A stretch of 64,000 nucleotides of DNA, taken from NCBI GenBank assembly GCA_963978905.1, contig OZ022260.1:40360259-40424258 (forward strand). The letters run 5' to 3'. Below the pieces are notes generated by a model. It was not told the DNA's origin and searched no databases. It saw only the letters and a program-made list of their open reading frames with translations. The DNA is from Trichostrongylus colubriformis. Taxonomy: Eukaryota; Nematoda; Chromadorea; Rhabditida; Trichostrongylidae. The first letter of the stretch is position 1; every line of letters starts with the position of its first letter. The position numbers and the translations under genes were made by a program. Shown in pieces: positions 35,869 to 49,200 of this stretch.

Positions 35869-37507
35869 CGGAAATGTGATCATGCCGAGGTTTCAAGAAG
35901 ACAGAACTCGGAGAATCTAGTCTTCAGCCTGGATTTCCCTCTTTCATACACCCTTGTTGGCAACTCTCGGGTTCGACTGCTGCTTTCTCTAACTGGTCCA
36001 CAACTGCCCAAAACCAAGGTATTAGAGTCTTTGCCAAAGCCTCTTAATCATGACAAACTTTCCAATGACCTCAATAAATCTCGAGCTTCTCAGTTTTAAC
36101 GGCAAAACAGCGATGTTACATCAATCATCGGGCCCATGTCACATCGGTGACTCTGACCGTGGTTGAATCATCCGTTCAGGTGATTCATTTGAGAGCCACT
36201 GCTCGCGACAACAAACAGGAGAACATCTCTTCCAATGGCCTGAAACTGGGATTTATCAGGGATGAGCAATATCTCAAACTAAAGTCGTATGGGAACTAGT
36301 TTCCAGGTAAAAAAGATGTGTTCAGAAGAAAAACCGTTTAAATTGAAAGTGATGGCATCGACGATGGCGATTCAACTGAATGACTTTTCCCGTATGCGAA
36401 TTCTAGCAGCGAAAATGTGGCCTTGAAGCGAATGTGTTCTTAACATGGGCTAAAAACGCGCCTCGGATAAGATTCGAGAAAAGTCTACGATAAAAGTCAT
36501 GTGTGATGATCGGTCACTTCTGTTATGAAGGCACAAAGAAAAGAAAATTATACCGAGTGAGAGTGGATCTAAGCGACAACCGGCGACATTCAGCGACAGT
36601 ATGCGACAATCACATCTGGTTAAGTATATCTCCGTTGATAGGTGACATAAATGGTTAAGTTTCTTAGAGGATGCGCCATGCATTTGACATCTGCTCGATG
36701 TTTCACGGCTATTTTGCCCTGACAGCGGCTAAGTTTTCCTTTCAGGGCTAGCCAAAGCTAAAAAAATCATTTAATCCTTTTGCATATATTCGGAGCTGAC
36801 AGCCTCACCCCATTGAGCAAGCCGGCCCAACTGCCTCAGATGGACCCGATTCAAGGACGATAAGTGCAACTGCGGGACCTCTAGCCACTGTTTTAGAGAC
36901 TCCAGATGTGACGTGTGACAAAATGGGGAAATGATTAAACAATACTAAAAAAAGCAACAGCAGCATGAAAAACTAGCTTCAGGTGGCATTAGCCGAGATC
37001 TGCTAAAGAATAAACATAGGAATAAAGAAAAAAACCGTAAACAAAAGTAAGTCAGTTTATAGTTTATAAAGCACCACACAGCTGTGGCCAATAATAAAGC
37101 AGGATTAAAGCTGGGTTTGACGGTCAAGCAAGCCCTAAACAGGCGATGTTCACCGATGAACTCGTGACGATCGATCGCTGCAACGGGCTCCATGGGCAGG
37201 ATGATCGTTCCACCGTTATAACAGACAATGGGCGCTAATGATGTGAAAGGGTGAACGAATAGTTGTAGCGCGTGAACACACGCCTGTGCGCGAATGTTAC
37301 CTCAAAAAATGGTCCCAATAAGTTTTTTCCATTCTGTCAATAAATTATATTTATCAAGGCATTATATTAATAGGGTGCTATCGCAATGAGAGGATCTTGT
37401 AAAAAGTTGCAAATCTAAGCTCTCGGAGGCCGCACACGCAGGTGTATAATTTCTCCCTAAACCTTAGTTGAGAAAGAAAGAGCTCGCTCCCCACCATCTA
37501 CGCTCTG
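35869..37507. other. Unassigned stretch, no gene recognised
   Basis: Short frames only. The R-associated motif GATGCGCCATGCAT occurs at 36670-36683 without the rest of repeat R. Confidence 0.45.
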
Positions 37508-37862
37508 GTAAATAATTAGGCGAATTTTCGCTTCGCAACGTCGCACTCGTGGCGCATTCAGCACATCTTGCCGGGGCCGGGTGGGAAATTCGCTCAGGAC
37601 ACAAGGGTCTGGTACCATAAAGGTCCTTTGAGAATTAGCTGTTCATCTCATCATTATCTAAAACAATGACTTTTGTGCCTCAAAAAGACAAATAGTAACA
37701 TAAAAGTAAAAAAACGATAGCATAACATGATAGCAATCCTAATTAAGTAATAATTAGTTCGGGCGAAGATCCTAAAGTGGATACTGTAATGTACGTAATC
37801 ACACGCGAAGAAATCCGCGGCGCCGCTCGCCGCGCGAAACTTCGACATAAGTCTACACACCC
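37508..37862 (-). mobile_element. Element N, copy without insertion
   Basis: The reverse strand aligns with the plus strand of 55804-56370 along its length. It starts GGGTGTGTAGACTTATGTCG, then has GCGCGGCGAGCGGCGCC, GTGTGATTACGTACA, an AT-rich middle with ACTATTTGTCTTTTTGAGG, then CCTTGTGTCCTGAGCGAATT, CCCCGGCAAG and CGAGTGCGACG. It lacks the 235-bp MITE present in the 56 kb copy and so represents the pre-insertion state. The right end in element orientation is decayed. No protein is encoded. Confidence 0.75.
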
Positions 37863-40800
37863 AACAACCAGTGGCAGCAGATGCAGTACTTCGACATATA
37901 GTGTAATAATAGAAGGACAAATCAAAAAGACAGATAGCTCTACTTTTCCAGGCAAAATTTCAGAAAAACTGAAACCAAAGAACTTCAACTGAATCTTTTG
38001 TGATTTTCAAGTTCAGTTAAAGAGGAATGAGGTAACTAAATAGCATAGAAGTAATGTAATATAAAATAGGATCGCTGCGTGCCAGGAAACACACCCTGGA
38101 TTTGAAAATGTGGCTCTCAAATTTGCATTTATCTTAAATGAAGAATTTCAGAGACCAACTAATGCGAAATGCAGTGATTTCATTTTTCATATGAATCTTG
38201 TACCAATTAGCCGCAATTGAAAGTTCGGGCTACTCAGTTGGCCTCAGAGAATCCGATTATGGATTTGATACTTGCATCATGCGCACAGTAGCGGCGCCCC
38301 TGCTGTTACCTATCTCTCTTCATGTGAATGAATAACACACGACTATTTTTTTGTGGACAGATTACGATAAGCTTCCTACAGATCAGCTTGCATCGATGAT
38401 TCGGGAAAGGATGACTAACCAGTGAGTAAAATGACGAAAAAACTCTATGTGCACAAATTTCGACATTTTCCCGTCTGTGAGTCATGGTGCATTCTAATGA
38501 GGACGAAAAGGGACCGTTGTTGAAGGGGAGTCACACATGTGAAATCAAATTTTCGGATAGACTGAAATTCCGAGCTCTGAGGGAGCACAGTGAGAATCGG
38601 AGATTTCATAATTGGAAAACCCAGAGCCCACCCCAGAGTCGAGCGTGGAGCGAGGAATCCTAAAGGGATGGTGTTTTGCATTCGAAAATAAGGTCGCTGT
38701 TTTTCTCATCCTAATTCTTTGAAAAATCCCCTTATGGAACTGCTTTTGCGATTCTGCCTTTCAAAGGCACAAATTGAGTCTACTGGGGCGTCAACGGTCG
38801 AGGCTGAAGGGATAGGGGAGAAATGTTCGTAACATCAGTGTTTTTAGATTTAAAAGGTCGTATTTCTCAAAAATACTCTGGTTCAACCTCAGGTGCTTGT
38901 GAAACATACTAACGAATCTTCTAGCAACCCCATGAAGTGCTAGAAGAGGGCCGCTCTGAAAGTTTTCCGATGAAAATGAATGAGAATTGCCAAAATAGGT
39001 TTGCAAGAAACGGTGACGATAGACCAACCAGCGCAGTCAAGCGGCCCCATAGACGAGTTTCAGGACAAATTACAAATTCCCTCGTAAAGGCATTAATATA
39101 TTTTTATCAGCTGAACAGCGAGATGATTATAATCGCAATGTGTATAGCGAACATCCCAGTCCTTATTATGGACAAATTTCATGCAAAAAGTTTGTAAAAA
39201 CTGGAGCAGATCAAGATCCACAGCTCGAAAATCGACACAGGCGTCATACAACAATCCTCGTATTTCATCAAGCTTTTACCTTCATCTGGACTTCCTTAAA
39301 GGCAGTGGTGGGCATAGTTCGGGCCGAGTATGGAGAGATCCGATCCATATAGTACACATAGGTTAAGGATTGTGAAAATGAGAGCCGCTGTGCTCAGTGG
39401 TACAAACGTGAAGGCAAAATGGAATTACTGGGTCACACCCAAGAGATAACACCCCCTTCGATTCACTAATTTCATAAGGGGGTATGGTAATCAAAGGCAC
39501 GGGCCATGCAGAAACAGGTGGCAGCTGTTGAAAAACGGCTTCTAGAAAGACCGAGACGTCCTTTTTCGACGGAGATTTTGCCATCTACAGTCTTTCTAAA
39601 CATGTAGCTTTCATTTGGACGAACGATTTCGGAAGTTCTCTATTCACATTATCCCTACCACTGTCTTTGAGAGAATTGCGTTTTCGCGCTAACTTTTCCT
39701 GAATATCAACACCATCGCCCGTCCTGCATTACGTTCCTCACTGGTTCCATTATTCAATGTCTTATCCAATTTTTTTTGTAAGACCACCCTTTCGCAATTT
39801 TGCATACATGTCCTGCTCTTCAGGTTTCAGAAAGGGGATTTCTGAACCCGGGAAATAGTATAATTGTAGCCGCATATTGTATTCTCTAGGTTATAGAAGC
39901 CGGGAAATATTATTAGCCGTGCAAAAATCGACGTCGTCAATTAGAGACGGATTTTCCTCTTCTGTGTGTCCCGTTTCGTCCCGCCTCCTGTGTTCACATA
40001 GAGAAAGAGCGATCGGAGTACAATTACGTTAATTGTGAGAACATGAATGACTTAGATACGAGAATATCGTGCCGGATCTGAACACACTACTAGCCATATG
40101 CGACACTTCCTCCGAGGAAATCTAGCATTTCAATCGAGGGCAGAGAAGCTATCAAAAACAAAATTTCTAATCAAAGAAGTATCCTACAAATGTGAACGGG
40201 TTGCACAATATACGTCTCGTGAGCAAAAATAATAAGAAGAAAGTACAATTTAAAAAAAAAACTCAAATTATAGTTCAGCTGCTGCGAATCTCTTGATTCT
40301 CTCGGAATCCATTTTCTCGAAGTTTTGGTAAGGTCGAGAAATTTGTCGAAAAACCGATGCTCAGATCCATTCAGATGGCGGTACTCAAGTAGTAATAGAA
40401 AGATGAGAAAAGAATGCTTCCAGAAAAAATAATATGATGAATTTTCAAAATCCATAAAATAAATTCCAATAAAAAGATCCTTATAACAATTTTGGGCAAA
40501 ACTCAAAGTGTCTATTATATTCTTATTCCTTGAACTTATCACTGTCACTATTATTTATTATTTTTATTTATTATTATCACCACTTATTAGTGTCATTTGA
40601 TATTACTTACTAATAACATTATTTACTATGATCTGTTATCGTCTATTACTTATTATATTATTATAATATTTACATAGAAAAACTCTTAGGAAAACTAGAT
40701 TCGTGAGCTGAGCGTAGTATTTTTTTCAGTAAAGTTATCGAATTGGGTACCACTATGTGCTGTTACAGCATCTGGATAAAACATTCACAAATGGAACATT

Positions 40801-41640
40801 GGGTAGAAAAAAAATATTATAATGAGCCTCCTAATGATTAAATTTTCATATAGTTAAAACTAAACATTCTATGTACTTATGGTTGAAAAGCCTGGAGAAT
40901 CTCACAAGCGCCTGTATATTTTGATGCTTACAAAATCCTCAAACGTGGACAAGGATTTAGATAAAACCTCAAGTTTCACTCAAAAACCTCAAGAATCTTG
41001 CGAATTTTTTGAGATTTAATTCATAAATCTTCAATATGTAGTTGATCAACGCAAGAAGTGATAGTTGATAATTGAGTAAAATAAAAAATTTCCTGTACCC
41101 TTAATATATTGAAGATTGAAAATGCAAATTTTTGAAGTATAACCGTCCGTCGAAGGGCAGCGCTCCCAGATAGAAATCACAGCTATTTCCTGGCTCTTCG
41201 ATTTCCCAATAAATATATAAAAAAATGAAACGTTGCTAGTGCAGTCATCGTCTGTCAAAAGTGCTAAAAAACTATTACGAGCGATTTTTGAGCTGCCGTT
41301 GTTTCCATTAGCCATTTTTCTTAAGATTACCCTAACTGACCGCATATTCGCAGGTACAGGGCAGCATCTGTCACGGCGTAACTCTTTGCTATTGTTGTCA
41401 GTAATAATAGTACGAATTGAATCAAGCTGTTTCTGAATAAAGCCCACATAGCATCACTTCCACCATACCCAAAAATACCATTGTACCATTGTTAATCACT
41501 AACTATCTCTCTGTGATGATTACCAGTCCTCAAGGAGATGAGCCACACCCTTGTTGCAGTATACGAAGCGCGGGCTTGATTGATTATGTGAGTGTATCGT
41601 ACTCCATTACAACATGATTAACTGACCACATCAATCCAAT
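37863..41640. other. Unassigned stretch, no gene recognised
   Basis: Frames up to 133 codons (41046-41447, minus; 40171-40548, minus) have no recognisable domain. Positions 40545-40680 are a TTATTA-type low-complexity tract. Confidence 0.4.
40545..40680 (+). repeat. AT-rich low-complexity tract (TTATTA-type)
   Basis: Irregular TTATT/ATTA units with scattered CACT and ACTA interruptions. Confidence 0.85.
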
Positions 41641-41769
41641 TGCGCAAAGTATCTACCAGTCGAACCGGCTCTGCTTTGATTACGTATCGCCGGCAGTAAC
41701 TGATCCAGGGTATTACTAGTTTTTCGTGTCATACATAACGCCCTCTGCCACTGCGCTACTACCAGCTCT
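41641..41769 (-). mobile_element. Possible tRNA-derived SINE fragment
   Basis: Read on the minus strand, GGTAGTAGCGCAGTGGCAGA fits a pol III box A (TAGCGCAGTGG) and CCGGTTCGACTGG fits a box B. They lie about 90 bp apart, wider than in an ordinary tRNA. A related box A (GTAGTGCAGTGGTAGAGAG) occurs at about 54410-54428, also minus, without a box B. No acceptor stem can be formed. Confidence 0.35.
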
Positions 41770-42526
41770 TCAGCAGGCAGGATAGCATGCAGAACATGGT
41801 ACCACATCAGCAGAAGACAAGGTGACCTACTCTTTTTTTGAAGTTCGGCCGAAAGTACAGAAATATTTAAATGTAGGTGCATGTGACGTGCATCCTATTT
41901 GAATTTTTTTTTTGAAAAATTCCAATTGAAAAATATTCAGAAGGAAAATAAAATCGTTAATTGCTGATGCAGGAAAGTTTCATGCGCTGATGTGAAACTA
42001 GATGAACTTTGATTCTGCTCTCAGATTGATATATCAGCTCTTAAAAAAGTCTAGAACCCGCTGCATTCATCTTCTATCGAGCTCTTACAGTACTCACAAA
42101 ACACTTTTAGATGTCTCGCAGCGACCTGAACCTTGAACTTCAGTCGGCAAGTAGAAGGTGAAAATAAAGTAAAAGTCGATGATAAGGATCGATAAGGAAA
42201 CAGGTCAGTGCAATAACAGCGAGCGTTTTGTAGCAACGTTCACACACAGCACTATCACAGGGGGTCAGTGAATGACTATAAATCAACCGCCATTCGTGAA
42301 ACTCGTTCTGCAACTTGTCTTGCGTCCCGAACCCGACCACTATCATCGCCAACAACATACGCCAACAATTCTGCCTGTTCCTTAATGCGCTGATTATCGC
42401 GTACTTTTATTTCCTGCTATCTCATAAAGCAATTACTTGATGTGTTGATTTGTAGGCCTTTGTGTATCGCAAACTGCAACTACTAATAGGTGTGATGCCT
42501 TGTTCAATGGGAAGAACCTCTTACTT

Positions 42527-42826
42527 AAAGGGATCATCCACGGAAGAATAAGTTTCTTTGCTACCTATTTATTTATGTTGCAACTGCTTGATAAGGGCTG
42601 TATGCAAAGTTTCACAGGAAAAAGTGAGAATCCAGCTAAGATACAGCTCCCCAAACTCTCGGCCGAATAGGTAGGGCCTTCGCGTCAAAGCCCCGTCCCG
42701 TCATCCTCCGCGGTTAGGAACGGAGAGTGGGACTGTTTACGTGACTTTATAGTCCTACAATGCGCCTCCGACCGCGGCGCCTATCCGGCCGAGACTTTGT
42801 GGTGCTGTATCCTAGCCAGATACATA
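42527..42826. mobile_element. Palindromic MITE A, left part, split by a mariner
   Basis: Begins AAAGGGATCATCCACGG and carries the family landmarks TATTTATGTTGCAACTG, AGTTTCACAGGAAAAAGTGA, CGTCCCGTCATCCTCCGCGG, the centre GAGAGTGGGACTGTTTACGT and the right-arm block GCCGAGACTTTGTGGTGCTG. It breaks off at TAGCCAGATACATA, where the mariner begins, and resumes after 43696. Confidence 0.88.
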
Positions 42827-43694
42827 TTGGGTAGTCGTAAAAGTTTTTTCGTTTTCTGAAGCAATTCATTTTTACACTTTGTTACAAAACACAGAGCATA
42901 CTATGAAACAGGGTAATCACCATCTTGTTCTACCACTCTTCGCCACCTTTCAGGCAAATTTGCCGTGCCATCCGCACGGAACTGTTCTGGCTTTGATTTG
43001 AAGAAGTTGCACAACACCGTTTCATGTCATCTTCATTATCGAAGGTTTTTCTTTGATTGGCTTCAAATTGGGAAAGGAAAAGGTGATAATCCGATGGAGC
43101 AAGATCAGGGCTATGAGGTGGATGGGGCAGCACTTTTCATCCGAGCTCGAGAATTTTTTGGCGAGTCGCTTTTGCTATATGTGGGCGAGCACTATCGTGT
43201 AGGAAAAGAATCGTGTCATGGTTCGGACGCTTCTCTGTGATTTTCGCGACCAGAATGTACGGCTGCTGACAGTATAGGTCTGCTGTTAATATAGTGTTGC
43301 AAGCCAACACCCGCAATCGTTCGTCGTCGACCTCCGATGGGGGTCCGGATCGGTCAGAATCTTTGACGTTGTAATTGCCCTCTGGAAAGCATTTGAACCA
43401 AAGTTGTGCCACAAGTTCAGACATTGGACTCTCCTCGAATAAGCGTTTATACGACGACTGGATTCGTTTGCCGGGAGGCCATATTTGAAATCATATAGTA
43501 GATTGTCCCGAAAGTACTCCTTTGATATATTTATTTTGCCGGAAAAGGTAGACCGAAAGATGGAAGACAATAATATCTATAGATGCGTGTGGACTTGTAC
43601 TACATGTGTATGTAAAGAAGAGATTGCTGGAAAGCAGTTCGGAGGGAAAAAACGCGTTTTCAAAAGAAGGAAAAGAACTTTTTCGACTACCCAA
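42827..43694 (-). mobile_element. Mariner transposon, internally deleted, inserted in MITE A
   Basis: The 868-bp element has terminal inverted repeats beginning TTGGGTAGTCG, matching for about 30 bp with mismatches. TA flanks both ends (42825-42826 and 43695-43696), the mariner target duplication. It contains a minus-strand transposase relic. An intact mariner is about 1.3 kb, so roughly a third is missing. Both flanks are MITE A sequence that joins smoothly when the mariner and one TA are removed. Confidence 0.92.
42930..43570 (-). pseudogene. Mariner transposase pseudogene
   Basis: Three open segments together cover the transposase ends. The first (43570 down to about 43430) holds the N-terminal DNA-binding helix region (LLYDFKYGLPANESSRRINA). 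The second (43424-43140) is in another frame and holds WFKCFPEGNYNV..DRSGPPSEVDD. It then jumps to ADLYCQQ and LHDSARPHIA, the second catalytic Asp (residue 77 of that segment). An in-frame TGA (43137-43139) follows. The third keeps PPHSPDLAPSDYHLF with the third catalytic Asp. About 100 or more residues of the central domain, including the first catalytic Asp, are deleted between the RSGPP block and ADLYCQQ. With the frameshift, stop and deletion it cannot make active transposase. Confidence 0.93.
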
Positions 43695-43696
43695 TA

Positions 43697-43746
43697 TTTT
43701 TTCGAGTGAAACTTCGCATGCGGCCTAGATTAGACAAATGCAACAT
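43697..43746. mobile_element. Palindromic MITE A, right part after the mariner
   Basis: TTTTCGAGTGAAACTTCGCA, TGCGGCCTAGATTAGACAAA and TGCAACAT continue the right arm interrupted at 42826. The final block (ATAAATATATGGGT and the terminus) is absent, so this copy is also truncated at its right end. Confidence 0.85.
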
Positions 43747-46003
43747 GAGGCGCCGCTACCGAGCGTCAAAACCTTCATCGTTCCTAACCCAGGCTAACCA
43801 GGCATATCTACGGAAGCAGGGGAGGAGGGGGGGGGTTAAATGGTATCAGACTCGTCTGGGCGGTCAAGCTCAGCTACACTTTGACACGGCTTCACTCTCC
43901 TCCAAGGATTTTTCATGGTACATCAGTTGCACTGGCGAAGTGTTTGCGTGCTACATACAGATATAAAGTAATCGAAAGAATGAATCATAAGATCGATTCT
44001 GAGTGATAGAAACTGGTAATAGGTGATAAGGCATGATAGGAAGAGCATATCCGGCTTGCAGATGAGAGTAAGTTTTGTACAAGAAACTTGATTAGTAAGT
44101 TATTAGGTAACATGACTATCGCATACTTACAAGGAACGACATTGCCGGGATAATGTGTACGGGAATGTGTTAGCGAAGATGTTGTTCAACACATTCCTTA
44201 TTCTCTGCCCAAGTGCATAACGTATAGTACTTCTTTTACCTATTTATTCATTTAATTGCAAAGGCAAACACCATTTGTGCAGAAACAACATCGTACAAAA
44301 GAAATTCTAATAAAGAGCTCTATGTCGATCGAATAACGATTTTAAACACAACACACGTGAGGTATGTACGAAGAAAGGAAAAAAGTGCAGCAACAGAAAA
44401 AACTAGGTAACAGCAAGCAAAATGAACTGCTCAAGAAACCGCCACGGTAGTGTGGGCCTCGAGAATGTCCTGTGGAAATTCGGGACAACTCCAACTGGGA
44501 AGCTGTTAAACCTGTCACTCAACACCTCAGTTCGGTGTTCGGTAACCAGAACTCAAGTCCGGTTAAACAGCTCTACATATATTCTATTTTGATAACTAAA
44601 GGACTCTATGGGATACTTATCCTCGACCGTGAGGAAATTCACGAATCTTCAAGAAATAAGCACAAACTGGGAACATTAAGCAAAAGCGTTCGTGTTTCCG
44701 ATCTACGGGATAACAGTCCAGCACAATTAAACAATATACCGATTTCAAGTGACAAACTTGAGAATGGTATCTCTCTGAGATCATATTAACTTTAAGTTCG
44801 AACTGCTTTTACGTTCGCTCGTTGACGACAGTGTGGTACACTTAAGGTAATGGCCTCTACTATGAAAAAAATATAATAATCAAATAATCTTCATGGAATA
44901 ATTCGAGAATCCCCGACAATAAAAAACAATTTCGATTGGAATGTAAGATCTTCGAATGTGGTACATGCAAACAAAAGTTTCCAGTAGAAGTTTTTAGTTA
45001 AAACTTTGACTAAATCGAAATTCAACCAATTTCGAAGGTTAATTGGGTAACAATTCCATTACAGAATGTTATGAAACGGTTTCTATCAATAGGGCCCTTG
45101 CAGTCGCTTTAATATGTGAAGAGGGTTTGGCGCATTGCAGTCCTCCATGTATTTGGTTGACAAAAATGTGACATTTGGAACAGTTAATGTGATTGGATCG
45201 ATAAGAAGGGCATTCATTAGGATGATCGCATTGACTCGTCTGTGTTAATGTGAATCCATCGAATACGATCTACAAACTGGTTAGGAAGCCGTGCAATGGG
45301 CAATCCGTGTGGGGACGATTTACGTGGATAAACGCAAAACGACACAACCAGCAGCAGTGAAAGAAGAAGTCAAACTGAGCGGATTAGACCACCCAAGTGG
45401 GTATCGTTATCGTAAACACTTCCGGGGACCGGATGACCTAAGCCTTGTGGATTCGGATGGATAGGCTAATTTGAAGCTACATGAGATATCTTATCAAGAA
45501 ACGGTGCCTTTGATGGTCCCATAGCTCCCGTAATGGATACCTAAGAAAAGGTCACGTCCTGATAAAAGTTCTTACCTGTACCGCCAGGAACGGGAAGTTC
45601 TCTTTTAGTTCACGAAATTCTACAGATGGATAGATGAGAGCGTTCACGATACCACCCCCCACCCTCAGAAAAACCGCTCGAATTCGATTAAACACTCTCT
45701 CGAGATGCGCCACAGATCCGACTGCCACTCAAAATTATGGACGCATGTATAAGTTTAATCAGGTGCTAGGACCAATGGCCATGTTAATCACAAGCACGTA
45801 GGGCTATAGGCCAGAAGATTAAAAATGGAGAGAGATTTGAAGCAAATCTGCTCTTTCTGGGTGCCATGCACACAACCAATACCCCGAGCGCATTTCTTCA
45901 GCTTTCTGGAGATAGAAAAATAAAAATTCGGTTGCTGTTACTAACTCCTAGATGAAATTTATGAAGTGAAGGTCTCCGATCCATCTGGCGGCCGCTGAAT
46001 TGC
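43747..46003. other. Unassigned stretch, no gene recognised
   Basis: A G9 run is at 43827-43835. The frame 44472-44789 (+, 105 codons) has no recognised domain and begins without a visible acceptor. No other structure is supported. Confidence 0.4.
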
Positions 46004-46290
46004 TTACATATAAATATGAATAAAAAATATTGTAACTCGTACAACAGCTGGCTCATACAAGCCACTTTACAAGTAATAATTCCAGGGATCGAATCTTTGG
46101 CCCACGCCAAACCAGGTTAAGAAAGCCACTAATCCCTCTGGGAGCACTGAAGTGCCTACATGTAGATCTGAATATGAAACACTGATCATTTGTACATCAG
46201 CTGGCCCATACAAGCCACTGTACAAGTCATATAGCACTGGATACTGTTTCTGAGTGGAAGTGGAATGCATGGCTCATCCTGGAAGGACAG
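46004..46290 (-). repeat. Dispersed repeat R, divergent minus copy with internal duplication
   Basis: The block ACAACAGCTGGCTCATACAA plus GCCACTTTACAAGTA (46040-46074) recurs as ACATCAGCTGGCCCATACAA plus GCCACTGTACAAGTC (46193-46228). On the minus strand these match the CCAGC-GATGTAC part of R. The element ends in GGAATGCATGGCTCATCC, equivalent to the R start. Confidence 0.55.
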
Positions 46291-49200
46291 TCAACACCGA
46301 ACTATTCCCAATTTTTTTAATAGGTTACATACCAGCCTAGTGATCCGGAGGGTAAAAATTTGCGTGATTCACGTAAGTCACGAGGAAGAGGTTGCTCTCT
46401 AGACTATGAGCACCAATGAACCGCACGATGCAACATTTTCACCCCACTGAATATGGCGTTACCGTAATAAAGCCCCCTGTTCCGTTCATATAGCATGCAC
46501 ATTTGAGTGTGTTATTTTTGTAGCAAGTTCAGGTGAAATCTCCACGATTTTTTGCCGATCACGTTAATATCTTTTCTGCGAAAAAATTAGCGAAAAAATC
46601 AACAAACGAGGTTTCATCTATTTTTACGCGAGCTTTTGGAGGTTTTGAAAAAATGAATCGTAAAGAAGAAAGACAAATAGAAAAAGGTCATGTTCACACA
46701 GAGACAGGAAAAAAAAAGAATTGTTGACGGGCTGCTAAGCCTTCTTGTTACAAGAACTTTGACCTTTGACATGCGCACTGACCAGAAATAGCCATTCAAA
46801 AATAAGCCGCAGTCAACGTCACGTTGTTCAGAGGCTAAAGAGGGCCGCTATCACTAAAAAGTATGAGACAGACCAGGGGTTCGAAGTGGACAGGGAGCTA
46901 TTGTACCAATTGAAGAACACCACAAGAGCAAGTGAACTCCGCGAATAAGGCAGGTGGATCGCCCACCAGACGAGTAAAATCATTCGACATGCACTTGTCA
47001 TAAGGAATTACGAGGTCGGTTCATCACCAAAAGAAAAACTACGCACCACGCACTACACTACCGGGCACGGGATAGGATACCCGCACTTGTAGCCAATGCC
47101 AGGCTGAATTTGACAGCACCTGTGCGCATGAAACTCATCCACAAGAATGCGCACAACGAAATGGGTCAGGTGATAGGTATGCGGTACGAGGGAGGGGATA
47201 AGGGGGCATATTCCTCAGCAGTGATAAAGTGTAAGCAAAAGAAATGAGGTTAATGGATTAGAGGGCATTGAAGGGGCTGCAGACGGTTGTCATTCATCTG
47301 TAATGTAAACGCAGGATAACGCCCGACGATATTTACGCATTACATATGAAACAAATAGGTCATCAGTCATGACGATCATCGCATTTATTAAAGAGTACAG
47401 CAAGAAATCGTTCCTCAGCTTGACGCGCTCACCTACAAATGTAGGTAAGGAATGTGGCGCGTCGTAATATGAGGTCGAAAAACTAGGAACAATTCGATTC
47501 AAGCGCCCTATCATGCGTGAAATCTGACGTCGGAAAAGGGCTTCTTGGAAAAAACCGCTAAAATTGGAACACGGCTAAAATAAAGCAGCAAAAATGCTAA
47601 AAATTCACGGTAGTTAGCTACGTTAAGGGACCACCCGAGCTGTAGAAACAAAAGACTCAAGTGGGAGACGAAAGACTTAAAAGCCACTTTCAGTGGGTGG
47701 TTCGGAACATTTTCAAGCGTAATTGTTTAATATAATACGATCCTCCCTCTCGTCATAACAAACATAGCAAGGACTCTATTTAGAGCAAAGAATGGTTATC
47801 AACTGACGAAATGCTTCAGAGATCAACTGGTCCTCCCAAAAATTACTATGAGCAGGCGATTGTTGAGGATCCCTCGCGGACTTTTTTCAAATGCGACCTA
47901 TTTTTTTAAAAAGAGGATCCTTGAACCTTTCATTGTCCCTTATTTGTTATTTATTATCCAAGAGTGGATTGCGAAGTGGCTAGCCAGGACGTTATTCACT
48001 GCTGCGTAGCTGGTGCAGAAGAACAAGTTATATCACTTGGATTGCGCCATGCACACGGTTCACGGCAGAAGTCGCCGAAATGAACCTTCGTCACCAGCCA
48101 CAAACTCAGCGATTATGTCAAATTAGACAGTATTCATATGAACAACATTGACTTGAAGCTTTTTAAAAGACGAGGACACGTGAACCATCAGAAAACACAT
48201 ACAGGCATGCCAGCGAAACGGGAAGTGACAGGACTGTGTTTCCCTCAACAAGATAAAGGTTTGACGTACAATTTTCCTACCACACTTTAACACCAAAAAC
48301 GGTAATTTGTGAGGAAAAATGAACACTTATGTAGGTTAATAAAATAAATTAAATATAGTGACAGAATAGCTTCAGCATCACAGTGCTGTGTTTGATATAA
48401 GCAAAAGCAGTGTAATGTTGTGTGAAAAAGTGCGAGAACGAATGCGATCTGATGGAAGGATTACTGTAGCCGTAAACGATTCCCTAAGATCTGCAAGGTT
48501 GATAAAAGAAAAAAGAGAGTTTCGAAGATACTAGGGAATCCAAATGAATGATAAAAGGATATATTGCATTTGAAACAGGAAATCAGTCAGAAAAATAAGG
48601 AGTAATAAAATATTGCAAAATATCTGAGCAGTAGCAGCTGACTACTGATCGTAAAATCAAGGAGCCTGTTAGGTTATTAAGGATATAGGTATAGAAATAG
48701 AATAAGTAATAAACAAAAAATAAAAAAATTCAGCATGTAACTCACGCAGTAAACGTTATCAATCAAGTATATAAATAATCAAATACATGAAGTAATAATA
48801 AGTAAATATCGCAGTGTGAGTCTGAATAAGGGGCACTACGGATTTGATTTGATAAATTCATGATAAATTCATAAAAAATGGAGATAATCAGTGTTAATCA
48901 GGGACATCTTGTTTTTACATCAGGCGAACAAATAAACGTAAACGTATAGCAATACACTGCGCAGTAGGCGACTACGTTAACACAAAGTGATGCAGGGAGG
49001 AGCGGATAACATGAAGACCGGTAGTGCCAATCAATTGCTCAAAACGCGGACTATCACGATGTGGGTAGCTCGACGGAAGGGCCCAAGGGAGAGCAAGTGA
49101 TGGATATTGATCTGATGCTTGGTTGATGGAGATCAAGGGGAATGCCTCAATAGTCCCTTGTTCCGTTCACATGTCCACTATCACTCGGCACAGATTCATT

